A stretch of 64,000 bases of DNA, taken from the NCBI RefSeq assembly GCF_032337115.1, contig NZ_JAVXZY010000008.1, forward strand, positions 124,001 through 188,000, read 5' to 3'. The position numbers and the translations under genes are program-made. The notes under the pieces were generated by a model. That model was not told where the DNA came from and did not search any database. It worked only from the letters and a program-made list of their open reading frames with translations. This document shows, in pieces, positions 17,435 to 25,806 of the stretch. Every line of letters begins with the position of its first letter. Position 1 is the first letter of the stretch. Source of the stretch: Roseateles_C aquae. Its GTDB lineage: Bacteria > Pseudomonadota > Gammaproteobacteria > Burkholderiales > Burkholderiaceae_C.

Positions 17435-19350
17435 GCAAGGCAAGCGGCCCCATGTCCTCGCCGGGCACATTGAGCGCCTGGCACCGGCTGGACAGGCAGC
17501 TGGCACGAATCCGGCCATTCAGGGAGCGACTGTCGCTGCTGTTCGATGCCTTTGTCATCGTGCTGGCATGGAACGCAACCTACCTGTTTCGCCTCGGTTT
17601 CGAGCGCTGGCTGAGTGCCAGGCCCAGCTACGACAGCCTCGTGCTGGGCGGTGTCGTCCTGGTCTACTTGATTGTGTTTTGGCTCGCTCGCGTGCCGCAG
17701 GCAATGTGGCGTTTTTCTGGCTTTGGCGAGGCGCAGCGGCTGACCGTGGCGTGTGCCATCGCGGGCCTCATCAGCGCCGTTGCGGTGTTGATGGCGCAAC
17801 TTAGCCAGATACCACGTTCGGTGCTGGTGTTGCATCCGGTGTTTGCGCTGTTCGGCCTGTGCGCGATGAGAATCGTCTACCGGATGCTGTACGAGCACTT
17901 GCGCGAACGGATCACCGGGACCAACCAGGACATTCGGTATGCGCTGGTCATGGGCGCAGGCGATGCCGCCCGACTGCTATTGGCCGGCATACATCGTCAA
18001 GGCTGGACGGTGGTGGGCTTGCTGGACGACGCGCCTGAAAAGCAAGGTGCGAGGCTGGCTGGGGTTCCAGTGCTCGGTCGACTTGAGGATGTAGGGCGCG
18101 ATGACATTCTGGCCGGCGTCACCCACATCGTCGTCGCCATGCCTTCAGCCAGCTTGCAGGCGCGGCGGCACGCCATCGAGCTGGCATCGGCAACTGGGTT
18201 GCCTGTGCTGACTGTTCCCTCGTCAGAACAGTTGCGAGACGGCCGGGCTGGCCTTGCGGTTCGTGATGTCGAGCCCGAGGACGTGTTGGGCAGGGATCCG
18301 GTGCAACTAGATGAGGCAGGCATTCGCGATGGCCTGAGCGCCCGAACGGTGCTCATCACCGGGGCGGGCGGCAGCATCGGTGGCGAATTGTGCCGCCAGG
18401 TGGCGGCTTGCCCAGTGGCACGCCTGGTGCTGCTTGAACAGTCTGAATTCAACCTCTACAGCATCGAGCAGGAGTTGCTGGCGCGATTCCCGTCAATTGA
18501 AGTTGTCGCGCTGATGGGGGACGTGAAGGATGAGGCGCTGTTGGAGCGAGTTTGGGCCCGGTGGCAACCCCAGGTGGTGTTTCACGCCGCTGCCTACAAG
18601 CATGTGCCCATGATGGAGACGCACAATGCTTTGCTGGGCCTGCGGAACAACACCGAAGGGACCTACAAGGTCGGCATGGTGTCCGCCCGTCATGGCGTTG
18701 AAAGGGTGGTGCTCATCAGCACCGACAAGGCGGTCAACCCCAGCAACATCATGGGCGCAACCAAGCGCGCAGCGGAAATCGTCTTCTCTGCACTGGCCGA
18801 GGCTTATCCGGCAACCCGTTTTCTGGCCGTTCGCTTTGGCAATGTCCTGGGCTCAAGTGGCAGTGTCATTCCAAGGTTCAAAGAGCAAATCCGTCAGGGT
18901 GGACCGGTGACGGTGACGCATCCGGACATCATTCGCTACTTCATGACGATTCCCGAGGCGGCTCGTCTGGTGTTGCAAGCCGGGCAGGTGGGGCTGAGCG
19001 GCCAGGTGCTGGTGCTGGACATGGGTGAGCCCGTTCGTATCGTCGACTTGGCCAGGCAGTTGATCCGTCTGAGCGGGCATCAGGAAGGCGAGATAAGGAT
19101 CGTCTTCACCGGTCTGCGCCCGGGCGAGAAGCTGTACGAGGAACTGCTTGTCGATGCTGAGACGACGGTCGAGGCGCCCGCTGCGGGCTTGCGCATTGCC
19201 AAACTGCTCCAGGCGCCTTCGCTGGCTATGATCCAGGCTTGGCTGGAGGACATCGGGCTGTTGGACGCTGCTGACGATCGTGCCGTCAGATTGCATCTGA
19301 TGAAATTGGTTCCGGAGTTTCGCAGCAGTTCATCGCCGGCAGCCTCATGA
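17431..19350 (+). CDS. UDP-GlcNAc 4,6-dehydratase, PglF/WbpM/CapD type
   Basis: Membrane-bound nucleotide-sugar dehydratase of 639 residues. Residues about 25-135 hold four membrane spans; about 155-280 form a first Rossmann-like (CoA-binding-like) domain (LVMGAGDAARLLLAGI); the catalytic SDR domain starts near 300 with LITGAGGSIGGELCRQV. YKHVPMMETH and STDKAVNPSNIMGATKRAAE are characteristic; in this long-chain family the usual SDR tyrosine is replaced by methionine (MGATK), as seen here. It should make UDP-4-keto-6-deoxy-GlcNAc, the substrate of the aminotransferase at 15649. ATG 17431 overlaps the PglC-like stop. Confidence 0.87.
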   Translation: MSKASGPMSSPGTLSAWHRLDRQLARIRPFRERLSLLFDAFVIVLAWNATYLFRLGFERWLSARPSYDSLVLGGVVLVYLIVFWLARVPQAMWRFSGFGEAQRLTVACAIAGLISAVAVLMAQLSQIPRSVLVLHPVFALFGLCAMRIVYRMLYEHLRERITGTNQDIRYALVMGAGDAARLLLAGIHRQGWTVVGLLDDAPEKQGARLAGVPVLGRLEDVGRDDILAGVTHIVVAMPSASLQARRHAIELASATGLPVLTVPSSEQLRDGRAGLAVRDVEPEDVLGRDPVQLDEAGIRDGLSARTVLITGAGGSIGGELCRQVAACPVARLVLLEQSEFNLYSIEQELLARFPSIEVVALMGDVKDEALLERVWARWQPQVVFHAAAYKHVPMMETHNALLGLRNNTEGTYKVGMVSARHGVERVVLISTDKAVNPSNIMGATKRAAEIVFSALAEAYPATRFLAVRFGNVLGSSGSVIPRFKEQIRQGGPVTVTHPDIIRYFMTIPEAARLVLQAGQVGLSGQVLVLDMGEPVRIVDLARQLIRLSGHQEGEIRIVFTGLRPGEKLYEELLVDAETTVEAPAAGLRIAKLLQAPSLAMIQAWLEDIGLLDAADDRAVRLHLMKLVPEFRSSSSPAAS

Positions 19351-19430
19351 GACTTTCGCCCTCCGTCAAGGCGCAGGTGAGAATTGCGCGCTGTTTCGCG
19401 TCCTGCCTGCCTCCTAGAGGTTTCCACAGA

Positions 19431-19886
19431 ATGAGAGTTCATTACCGCATGGGTCGATTGCTGCAAGGCTTTGTTGGCGCTGTGCTGCTGCTTGCTTGCG
19501 CAGTGGTGACGGCCCAACCAGCACTGGATGCCGCGCGCGCTGCGCGCACTGTGCCGGCTGCACTTCAGGCGCTCGGCATTAGTGAAACAGAAGCGACCAA
19601 GCGTGTCCTGATCGACGTGCCGGATATCGTCGATCAGAAATCGGGAGCCTGGTTGAAGATCCGTAGTGAGGTGCCAGGAACCGATCTGGTTCTGGTGCTG
19701 GCAGAACGCGAGATTCCTCCTTTGCTGCATCTGGACGAGTTTGCACCGACGCAAGGCGACGTCGCCAAGCTAAAACTAAAGCTCAGTAAGACAAGTCGCC
19801 TGAGAGTTATTGTGCGAGCCTCAAACAAGTACTTTGTGGTTGCAAAGGAAGTAAAGGTAGCCCGGGAAGAGACGGTGACCAGGTGA
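19431..19886 (+). CDS. Exported SoxY-like Ig-domain protein without the carrier cysteine
   Basis: Exported protein of 151 residues between the glycan operon and gspE. ATG 19431 is chosen because it follows AGAGG (19416-19420) and opens a signal peptide (MGRLLQGFVGAVLLLACAVVTA, cleavage near AQPA); an in-frame ATG at 19347 overlaps the upstream stop but puts 28 extra residues before the signal. The mature part (IDVPDIVDQKSG ... LVLAEREIPP ... LDEFAPTQGD ... LKLSKTSRLRVIV ... YFVVAKEVKVA) follows the order and spacing of the Ig-like domain of the thiosulfate carrier SoxY. It ends in REETVTR instead of the GGCGG arm, so it cannot carry sulfur. Fold assignment is by eye; function unknown, possibly periplasmic help to the secretion system. 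Confidence 0.6.
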   Translation: MRVHYRMGRLLQGFVGAVLLLACAVVTAQPALDAARAARTVPAALQALGISETEATKRVLIDVPDIVDQKSGAWLKIRSEVPGTDLVLVLAEREIPPLLHLDEFAPTQGDVAKLKLKLSKTSRLRVIVRASNKYFVVAKEVKVAREETVTR

Positions 19887-19955
19887 TGTGCACTTTTGCT
19901 ACAAGCATTGACAGAGCAGAGGTGCTGCTGGGCATGAACGGGACGGGGGGCTGCC

Positions 19956-21665
19956 ATGACTGAACCAATGTTTCAGGAACAGCGCCTAGGCGAACTCCTG
20001 TTGACTCGAGGCTTGATCACTGCGGCCGATCTTGAACGCGCACTGGCAGTTCAAGGTCAATACGGTGTCCGCCTTGGGAAGATGCTGGTGCGCCTTGGTG
20101 CCATCTCAGAAGACAGTCTGCTGCCTGTGCTGGCAGATCAATTGGCTACGCCGCTGTTGAGCGAAGAGGAGTTCTCGCGATTTGGTGCAGATGCAGCACG
20201 CACGGCTGACTATCTCGGTATCGACAGGGCCTGGTTCGTCGAGCGTGAACTGCTGGTCTTTGAGAGCAGTGACGGCGTCATCCACTGTGCCTCGCGCCAG
20301 CCGCAGGACTCTTTTGTCCAGGAGACTCTGGCTGCTGCCAGCAAGGGCCATGAACTCTGTTGGCGTCTGCTGCGCACGCGCGATGCTGAGGCCGTTGGAA
20401 AGTTCATGCTTCGCCAGGAGGAATCAGGCGGGAGTTTCGATGATGTGGCCCACCTTCGCGAGATGGCCGAGGAGGCGCCAGTCATTGATCTGGTGAATGG
20501 CCTGTTGGCGCAGGCTGCGGATGTCAATGCCTCGGACATCCATGTCGAGCCAGAGGAGCGCGAGTTCTTCGTTAGGTTTCGGGTCGACGGTGTTTTGCAG
20601 ACGCGAGGCAGCTTCCCAAGTGAGCGTTTTGCTGCAGTGGCATCACGCATCAAGTTGGTCTCGGGCCTGGATATCGCTGAGCGCCGCTTGCCTCAAGATG
20701 GACGTATCACGTTGCGGGTGAGTGGCGTTGACATGGACGTCCGGGTTTCTGTGGTGCCTGGGGTTCACGGTGAATCCATCGTGATGCGCCTGCTGCCCAA
20801 GGATCGCGGTGCGCTGAGCCTGGAGCGGCTGGGCATGGAGGCAGATCACCTGCAACTTTTCCGCCGCTGGCTGAAAGAGCCAAACGGTATCGTGTTGGTC
20901 ACTGGCCCTACCGGTTCGGGCAAGAGTACGACACTTTACGGCGCGCTGGCCGAGATGAATGACCGTGAAGGCAAGATCATCACGGTTGAGGATCCGGTCG
21001 AATACCGGATGAAGGGGGTGACTCAGATACAGACCCAGGCCGAAATTGGCTACACATTCTCCAGAGCGCTACGCGCCGTGTTGCGGCAGGACCCCGACGT
21101 AATCATGATCGGTGAGGTGCGTGATCTGGAAACTGCGGAGATCGCAGTTCAATCGGCGCTCACGGGCCACCTGGTCTTTTCGACCTTGCACACCAATGAT
21201 GCCCTGTCCGCATTTACCCGCCTGATCGACATGGGTGTTGAACCTTTCCTGGTTGCATCGTCAGTGCGCGCCGTCGAGGCGCAGCGATTGGTGAGGCGCC
21301 TATGTCCACAGTGCGCCACTCCGGTCGCGCTGTCGCCGGCCTTCGCCGACATGATCGAGGCTGCGACGCGACGTCATCCGCAGGTTTTTGACGGAAATGC
21401 ACGATGGCGGGCGGGGGCAGGCTGTTCGGCCTGCCATCACACCGGCTATCGGGGTCGCTTGGGCGTCTACGAGCTTGTCATGGTCACGCCCGCGATGCAG
21501 TCGGCCATCATGCAGCGTCGTCCGGCTCAGGAACTGATCGATATCGCGCTGGCCGGAGGCTACCGTTCGCTGTGGGAGGATGCCCTGATCAAGGCGTGGC
21601 GTGGCGAGACCAGCCTCGATGAGGTGCTGCGCATCGCTGGTCATGGCAGCGTCGAGGGCATTTGA
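19956..21665 (+). CDS. gspE: Type II secretion ATPase GspE
   Basis: Cytoplasmic hexameric ATPase that drives the type II secretion pseudopilus; 569 residues. The N-terminal domain (RLGELLLTRGLITAADLERAL) binds GspL in homologues. The motor has Walker A GPTGSGKSTT, the Asp box region TVEDPVEYRMKG, Walker B DPDVIMIGEVRD and the His box LVFSTLHTNDA. The zinc-binding insert with two Cys pairs (CPQC and CSAC) is intact. ATG 19956 has a G-rich stretch just upstream. It begins an eleven-gene operon in which nearly all genes overlap. Confidence 0.95.
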   Translation: MTEPMFQEQRLGELLLTRGLITAADLERALAVQGQYGVRLGKMLVRLGAISEDSLLPVLADQLATPLLSEEEFSRFGADAARTADYLGIDRAWFVERELLVFESSDGVIHCASRQPQDSFVQETLAAASKGHELCWRLLRTRDAEAVGKFMLRQEESGGSFDDVAHLREMAEEAPVIDLVNGLLAQAADVNASDIHVEPEEREFFVRFRVDGVLQTRGSFPSERFAAVASRIKLVSGLDIAERRLPQDGRITLRVSGVDMDVRVSVVPGVHGESIVMRLLPKDRGALSLERLGMEADHLQLFRRWLKEPNGIVLVTGPTGSGKSTTLYGALAEMNDREGKIITVEDPVEYRMKGVTQIQTQAEIGYTFSRALRAVLRQDPDVIMIGEVRDLETAEIAVQSALTGHLVFSTLHTNDALSAFTRLIDMGVEPFLVASSVRAVEAQRLVRRLCPQCATPVALSPAFADMIEAATRRHPQVFDGNARWRAGAGCSACHHTGYRGRLGVYELVMVTPAMQSAIMQRRPAQELIDIALAGGYRSLWEDALIKAWRGETSLDEVLRIAGHGSVEGI

Positions 21666-22876
21666 GCGTGGACTTCAGCTATGAAGCGGTAGGCAAGGAT
21701 GGCCGCACCTTCACGGGCGTGATCGAGGCCGGCAGTCAAGCCGAGGCGATGCGGGTGCTGCGCGAGCAGGAACTCACGCCCGTCACGTTGGTGCTCGCTA
21801 GCGTGACAGCCGGCGCCGCGAAATCGAACCGTCGGCAGCGTAGCGCATCGCGTGACAGCCTGGTCATCGCATTGCGCGAACTGGCAACGTTGCTGCAAGC
21901 CGGCGTGACTTTGGCCGAGTCGGTCGAATCGATGGCTTCCGCTCATGCCGCGACTCAGCTGGGCGAGGCCTTTGGCTCTGTGCACTCGCAGTTGCGTGCG
22001 GGCACCGCCTTCTCCGAGGCATTGCGTAGCTCGGCCTTGGCACTTCCCGAATACGTTTACCAACTCAGTGCAGCCGGCGAGTTGACCGGCAAGTTGGCCC
22101 AGTCACTGCAGAGCGCGGCCGAGCAAATGGAGTACGAGCAGCGGGTACGCAAGGAGATGGTAAACGCCCTTGTCTATCCCTGCATCCTGGTCCTTTCTGG
22201 CCTCGCCGCGACCCTGTTGATCTTCATCGTCGTTGTTCCGCGATTTACCAACTTGCTGAAGAATGGCAAAGCCCAACTGCCGGAAATTTCCGTCTGGGTG
22301 CTCAAGTCCGGTCTGTTCGTCAAGGAGAACCTTCTGTGGTTCGGCCTTGGGGCACTGGGTCTTGCCCTCTTGGCTGCCGTTCTTGGGTCTTCGTCCGCAT
22401 TCAGGCGCGGGGCTCTCAACACGCTTGCTCGCGCGCCCTTGTTGGGAGACTGGCTTCACAGTGCGGAAATAGGGCGCTGGTCGACCATGCTCGGGACGCT
22501 GCTGGCAAATCGGGTCGCGATCATGCGAGCGATGGAACTCGCAGCGGCATCGGTACAGATTGATGTCATCGCGAACCGCCTGAGTCTGGTGGAGCGTGAC
22601 GTCAGGGCAGGGAAGAAGTTGGCTGAGTCACTCGCGTTTCATCGCACCGTCAGCGCCATGGGGGTGAATCTGGTGCGAGTCGGAGAGCGCACTGGAGAGC
22701 TTCCCGAGATGCTGAAGACGATGGGTCGGATCTATGCCGATGCCGGGCGTGAACGGATGAAGCGCTTTCTGGTCCTGCTTGAGCCGATTACCATTCTGCT
22801 TGTCGGATGTGCGATCGGCTTCATCATGATCGCCATCATGTTGGCCATCACCAGCCTATCTACTCAAAGTCTATGA
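21662..22876 (+). CDS. gspF: Type II secretion inner-membrane protein GspF
   Basis: Polytopic platform protein of 404 residues. It has two homologous GspF/PilC domains: one around residues 65-190 (ALRELATLLQAGVTLAESVE) and one around 270-395 (WSTMLGTLLANRVAIMRAMELA), with membrane spans near 165-190, 215-240 and at the C-terminus (ILLVGCAIGFIMIAIMLAI). The start is TTG 21662, overlapping the gspE stop, or GTG 21668 two codons later; both give DFSYEAVGKDG at the N-terminus. Confidence 0.94.
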   Translation: MSVDFSYEAVGKDGRTFTGVIEAGSQAEAMRVLREQELTPVTLVLASVTAGAAKSNRRQRSASRDSLVIALRELATLLQAGVTLAESVESMASAHAATQLGEAFGSVHSQLRAGTAFSEALRSSALALPEYVYQLSAAGELTGKLAQSLQSAAEQMEYEQRVRKEMVNALVYPCILVLSGLAATLLIFIVVVPRFTNLLKNGKAQLPEISVWVLKSGLFVKENLLWFGLGALGLALLAAVLGSSSAFRRGALNTLARAPLLGDWLHSAEIGRWSTMLGTLLANRVAIMRAMELAAASVQIDVIANRLSLVERDVRAGKKLAESLAFHRTVSAMGVNLVRVGERTGELPEMLKTMGRIYADAGRERMKRFLVLLEPITILLVGCAIGFIMIAIMLAITSLSTQSL

Positions 22877-23325
22877 ACAGAATCGAAGAAACAAGTGCAG
22901 CTCGATTGCAAAAGGGCTTTACTCTGATTGAACTGCTGGTGGTGCTGGTCATCATTGGCCTCCTGGCTGGTCTGGTTGCGCCCAAGTTCATGAATCGCGC
23001 GGACGGTGCCAAGGTGTCGACAGCGCAGGCGCAGATCAAGATGCTGCGCGGAGCGCTGGAGACGATGCGCCTCGATATCGGCCGGTTCCCGACGGCCACG
23101 GAGGGACTGGCGCTTCTGAATGAAGCTCCCAAGGATGAACGTCTAGCTGGCAAGTGGAAAGGGCCCTACCTGTCCGACGCCCTGCCCAGTGACCCATGGG
23201 GGAACCCGTATCAATATGCGGTGCCGGGCGCCTCAGGTCAGCCTTTTGCCCTCTACTCTTTTGGTGCGGATGGCAAGCGTGGTGGCGAAAGTTTTGATGC
23301 CGACGTGGGATTGCTGCCGCAGTGA
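22873..23325 (+). CDS. gspG: Major pseudopilin GspG
   Basis: Main subunit of the type II pseudopilus, 150 residues. ATG 22873 overlaps the gspF stop. A 15-residue leader ends at KG, followed by FTLIELLVVLVIIGLLAGLVAPK with Glu at +5, the prepilin-peptidase site. The C-terminal half has the GspG signature DIGRFPTATEGLALL, GKWKGPYLSDALPSDPWGNPY and YSFGADGKRGGE, which includes the calcium-binding loop. The prepilin peptidase GspO/PilD is not in the window. Confidence 0.96.
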   Translation: MNRIEETSAARLQKGFTLIELLVVLVIIGLLAGLVAPKFMNRADGAKVSTAQAQIKMLRGALETMRLDIGRFPTATEGLALLNEAPKDERLAGKWKGPYLSDALPSDPWGNPYQYAVPGASGQPFALYSFGADGKRGGESFDADVGLLPQ

Positions 23326-23356
23326 TGGCATCGGGCCGCGCCCAGTGCGTCCCCGC

Positions 23357-23782
23357 ATGAATCCGCGTCGGCATGCTGCCGGCTTCACCTTGATCGAGTT
23401 GCTGGTCGTGCTGGCCCTGATGGGGCTGGTGGGGGCCATGGTCTTGCCGAACCTCCAGCGCGTCACCGGGCAGCTGGAATACGCGACCCAACGCGACCGA
23501 CTGTTCGCTGATCTCAGCAGTCTTGGGTATCGGGCTTTTGTTCTGGGGCAGGGGTTCACGCTTCGCGAGGAGTCGGCGGTGCAGATTCTGGCTGACGGCA
23601 ATCCGATCCTTGTTCTGCCGCAAGGCTGGCGGCTCCAGGTCCCGAAGCCGGTCGAGTTCCGTTTCAACGGCACCTGCTCTGGCGGTCAGGTTTCCCTGAT
23701 CAATGAAGACGGTGCTAGGCATGACTTCAGACTGAGTCCCGTGAGCTGCGAAGTGAATGTCAATGCGCCTGGCACACCATAG
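23357..23782 (+). CDS. gspH: Minor pseudopilin GspH
   Basis: Minor pseudopilin of 141 residues. ATG 23357 gives a short leader NPRRHAAG followed by FTLIELLVVLALMGLVGAMVLP, with Glu at +5 after the Gly-Phe cleavage site. The rest is a small beta-rich globular domain (YRAFVLGQGFTLREESAVQI) with Cys in FNGTCSGG and SPVSCEV that could form a disulfide. The gap from gspG is 31 bases; the 3' end overlaps gspI by 26 bases. Confidence 0.85.
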   Translation: MNPRRHAAGFTLIELLVVLALMGLVGAMVLPNLQRVTGQLEYATQRDRLFADLSSLGYRAFVLGQGFTLREESAVQILADGNPILVLPQGWRLQVPKPVEFRFNGTCSGGQVSLINEDGARHDFRLSPVSCEVNVNAPGTP

Positions 23783-24188
23783 AGGATTTACGCTGATCGA
23801 GGCCATCGTTGCCCTGGTGATCATCTCCGGTGCCGGGATGGCATTGTTCAGCTGGATCAACGAAAGCATTGTTGCGCTGCGACGTGTCGAAGAGGCCAAT
23901 GCGCGTAACGCGGCTCAGGCTAACGTGCTCGAGTACATGCAGTCCATCAACCCGATGCAAAAGCCGGATGGCGACGCTGATCTGGGTGGCTATCGAATCA
24001 GCTGGCATGCCGATGTGATTGGCGCCCCGGTGGATCCGGGCGGGATGGGGCTCAATGGCGGGCTCTATCAATATGGCCTTTACGACATGCAGATCAAGGT
24101 CACTCGAGACCGTGCCGAGCGGTGGTTCGACCTGCGGATGCGGCTGGTCGGCTTTCGTAAGGTTCGTGAGCAGGTGCTGCCACTATGA
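23757..24188 (+). CDS. gspI: Minor pseudopilin GspI
   Basis: Minor pseudopilin of 143 residues; with GspJ and GspK it forms the pseudopilus tip. Start is ATG 23757 or ATG 23763, both inside the end of gspH. The leader ends in RG, followed by FTLIEAIVALVIISGAGMALFSWINES with Glu at +5; N-terminal FTLIEAIVAL is typical of GspI. The downstream region (ANARNAAQANVLEYMQSI ... GGYRISWHADVIG ... YDMQIKVTRDR) fits the family. Overlaps gspJ by ATGA. Confidence 0.88.
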   Translation: MSMRLAHHRGFTLIEAIVALVIISGAGMALFSWINESIVALRRVEEANARNAAQANVLEYMQSINPMQKPDGDADLGGYRISWHADVIGAPVDPGGMGLNGGLYQYGLYDMQIKVTRDRAERWFDLRMRLVGFRKVREQVLPL

Positions 24189-24799
24189 GTGGGCGTCGGT
24201 TCAGTCGGGTCTGCATGCACGGTTTCAGCCTGATGGAACTGCTTGTGGTGATGGTGATCGTCGGCCTGCTTAGCTCCATCCTTCTGCAGGCGCTCAGCCA
24301 GGTTTATCGCCTGGAAGAGCGGTTCACGACTCAGTTGCAGGGTGGGCAGCGCGGCGTCATGCAGGAAGATTGGTTGCGGCAGGTGCTTCAGTCTTTGGTG
24401 CCTGCATCTGCCACTTCGTCTGAGCGCTTGCAAGGCTCCGATTCGCGCTTGCAGGCGGTGACCCTCGCACCCCTGACGCGCGCACCTGGTGCAGCGACCG
24501 CTGTGACGCTGGAGTTGGCGTCGAGCGGCCGTGGCGGGAACCTCGTGCTCGGCTACAAAGACGATGCCGGCACATTTGCATTGATGGATGCCGGACGGGA
24601 GGCCAGCTTTGTGTATGTGGACGAGGCCGGTATGGAGCATGGGCAATGGCCGCCATTGAGTGGTGCGCACCCACCTTTGCCATCCGCCGTCATGCTCAGG
24701 AGCGTTCGACCCGAAGGTGTTCAGCTGCAGGTGGTGGTGCCGCGCATCACGTTGCCGCCGCAAGTGCTGATGCCGCTGGACTTGGCAGGAAAGCAATGA
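24185..24799 (+). CDS. gspJ: Minor pseudopilin GspJ
   Basis: Minor pseudopilin of 204 residues, part of the tip complex. A leader ending HG is followed by FSLMELLVVMVIVGLLSSILLQAL with Glu at +5. The globular part has an Arg/Gln-rich helix after the membrane segment (YRLEERFTTQLQGGQRGVMQEDWLRQVL) and a beta-rich C-terminus. Position between gspI and gspK supports the name more than its weakly conserved globular domain. Overlaps gspK by ATGA. Confidence 0.85.
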   Translation: MSGRRFSRVCMHGFSLMELLVVMVIVGLLSSILLQALSQVYRLEERFTTQLQGGQRGVMQEDWLRQVLQSLVPASATSSERLQGSDSRLQAVTLAPLTRAPGAATAVTLELASSGRGGNLVLGYKDDAGTFALMDAGREASFVYVDEAGMEHGQWPPLSGAHPPLPSAVMLRSVRPEGVQLQVVVPRITLPPQVLMPLDLAGKQ

Positions 24800-25806
24800 G
24801 CAGAAGAGCTGTCCAGCAGGGCTTTGTCTTGCCCATGACCTTGTGGATATTGGCGGCGATCACCATTGCCGCCAGCTACTTTGCTCTGCGCGTGCATCAG
24901 GCGCTAGACCTGGCCCGGCAGCAGCAATTGCATGTGGAGGCCTTGCTTGATGTGAGCGATACGCGCGCTGCCTTGTTATTCAGGTTGGCGAGCACGCCGA
25001 TGACGGTGCGCGGGCTGGGGGTTGGCGCGGACCTGCTTGTCTTGGACAACCGCCCGTACCGGACAGATCAGGGCTATGTGCAGCTTCAGGATGCGCGCGG
25101 TCTGCTCAATCTTGCCACCTTCGGTGATGAGCAGATGGATCGCCTGCTGGGTAGTTTCGATATCCCGCCGCCGCGTCGCAGCGGCCTGACTGACAAGCTG
25201 CGGGACTATATCGATGCAGACAACTTGAAGCGCCTCAACGGTGCGGAAGAGCCTGAATATCGTTCACGTGGCCTGCCGCCGCCCCGTAACGCGCCACTGC
25301 TGAGCAGCGAGGAACTGCGCGCGATCCTCGACTGGTCCGACGAAGCGACGCTCTGGAAGCCGGGCCGGACTGTGTCTGACTTTTGCATTATCGGTGACGA
25401 CTCTGGCATCAATCCGAACACTGCGCCGGCCGAGGTGCTGATGACGCTACCGGGCATGACCAAGGAGTTGGTTGCCTGGGTGATGGAGCGACGCAAGATT
25501 GAGCCCGTTGATGTGGCACTGCTGGACAGGTTGGCTGGTACCGGCCTGATTCAGATTCCGCCCATCGTTGTTGCATTTCCGGGCAGCAATCTGCGCGTCA
25601 CCCAGCAGTCAGACGGCCTGAATTGGGCGCTCAGATACAATGTCAGATTGACACCGCGGGGCAACGTGTCGCCTTGGCAGATTTCCGCCTTTCATCGCAT
25701 TGAAAGAAACCTCGTCGATCCCCGTGCAAGCAATCACTCTGAAATCCGCCCACTCCCGGCGCTTCCAAATCAGCCTGCCTCGGCGCCGCTCCGTCCTTTC
25801 GGTTGA
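24796..25806 (+). CDS. gspK: Pseudopilus tip protein GspK
   Basis: Large minor pseudopilin of 336 residues. The leader ends at QG, followed by FVLPMTLWILAAITIAASYFAL; position +5 is Met, not Glu, as expected for GspK, the tip subunit. The alpha-helical insert domain (SGLTDKLRDYIDADNLKRLNGAE) and the helix-hairpin-helix-like NPNTAPAEVLMTLPGMTKELVAWVMERRK are both present. The 3' end overlaps gspL by roughly 80 bases. Confidence 0.9.
   Translation: MSRRAVQQGFVLPMTLWILAAITIAASYFALRVHQALDLARQQQLHVEALLDVSDTRAALLFRLASTPMTVRGLGVGADLLVLDNRPYRTDQGYVQLQDARGLLNLATFGDEQMDRLLGSFDIPPPRRSGLTDKLRDYIDADNLKRLNGAEEPEYRSRGLPPPRNAPLLSSEELRAILDWSDEATLWKPGRTVSDFCIIGDDSGINPNTAPAEVLMTLPGMTKELVAWVMERRKIEPVDVALLDRLAGTGLIQIPPIVVAFPGSNLRVTQQSDGLNWALRYNVRLTPRGNVSPWQISAFHRIERNLVDPRASNHSEIRPLPALPNQPASAPLRPFG

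Noticed and set aside
19431..19886. A genuine thiosulfate-oxidation SoxY
   Set aside because: The GGCGG carrier arm is missing and no soxZ, soxX, soxA or soxB is nearby.
22807..23357. Earlier in-frame starts for gspG and gspH
   Set aside because: Extensions add residues that destroy the short prepilin leader; ATG 22873 and ATG 23357 leave a normal leader before the Gly-Phe site.
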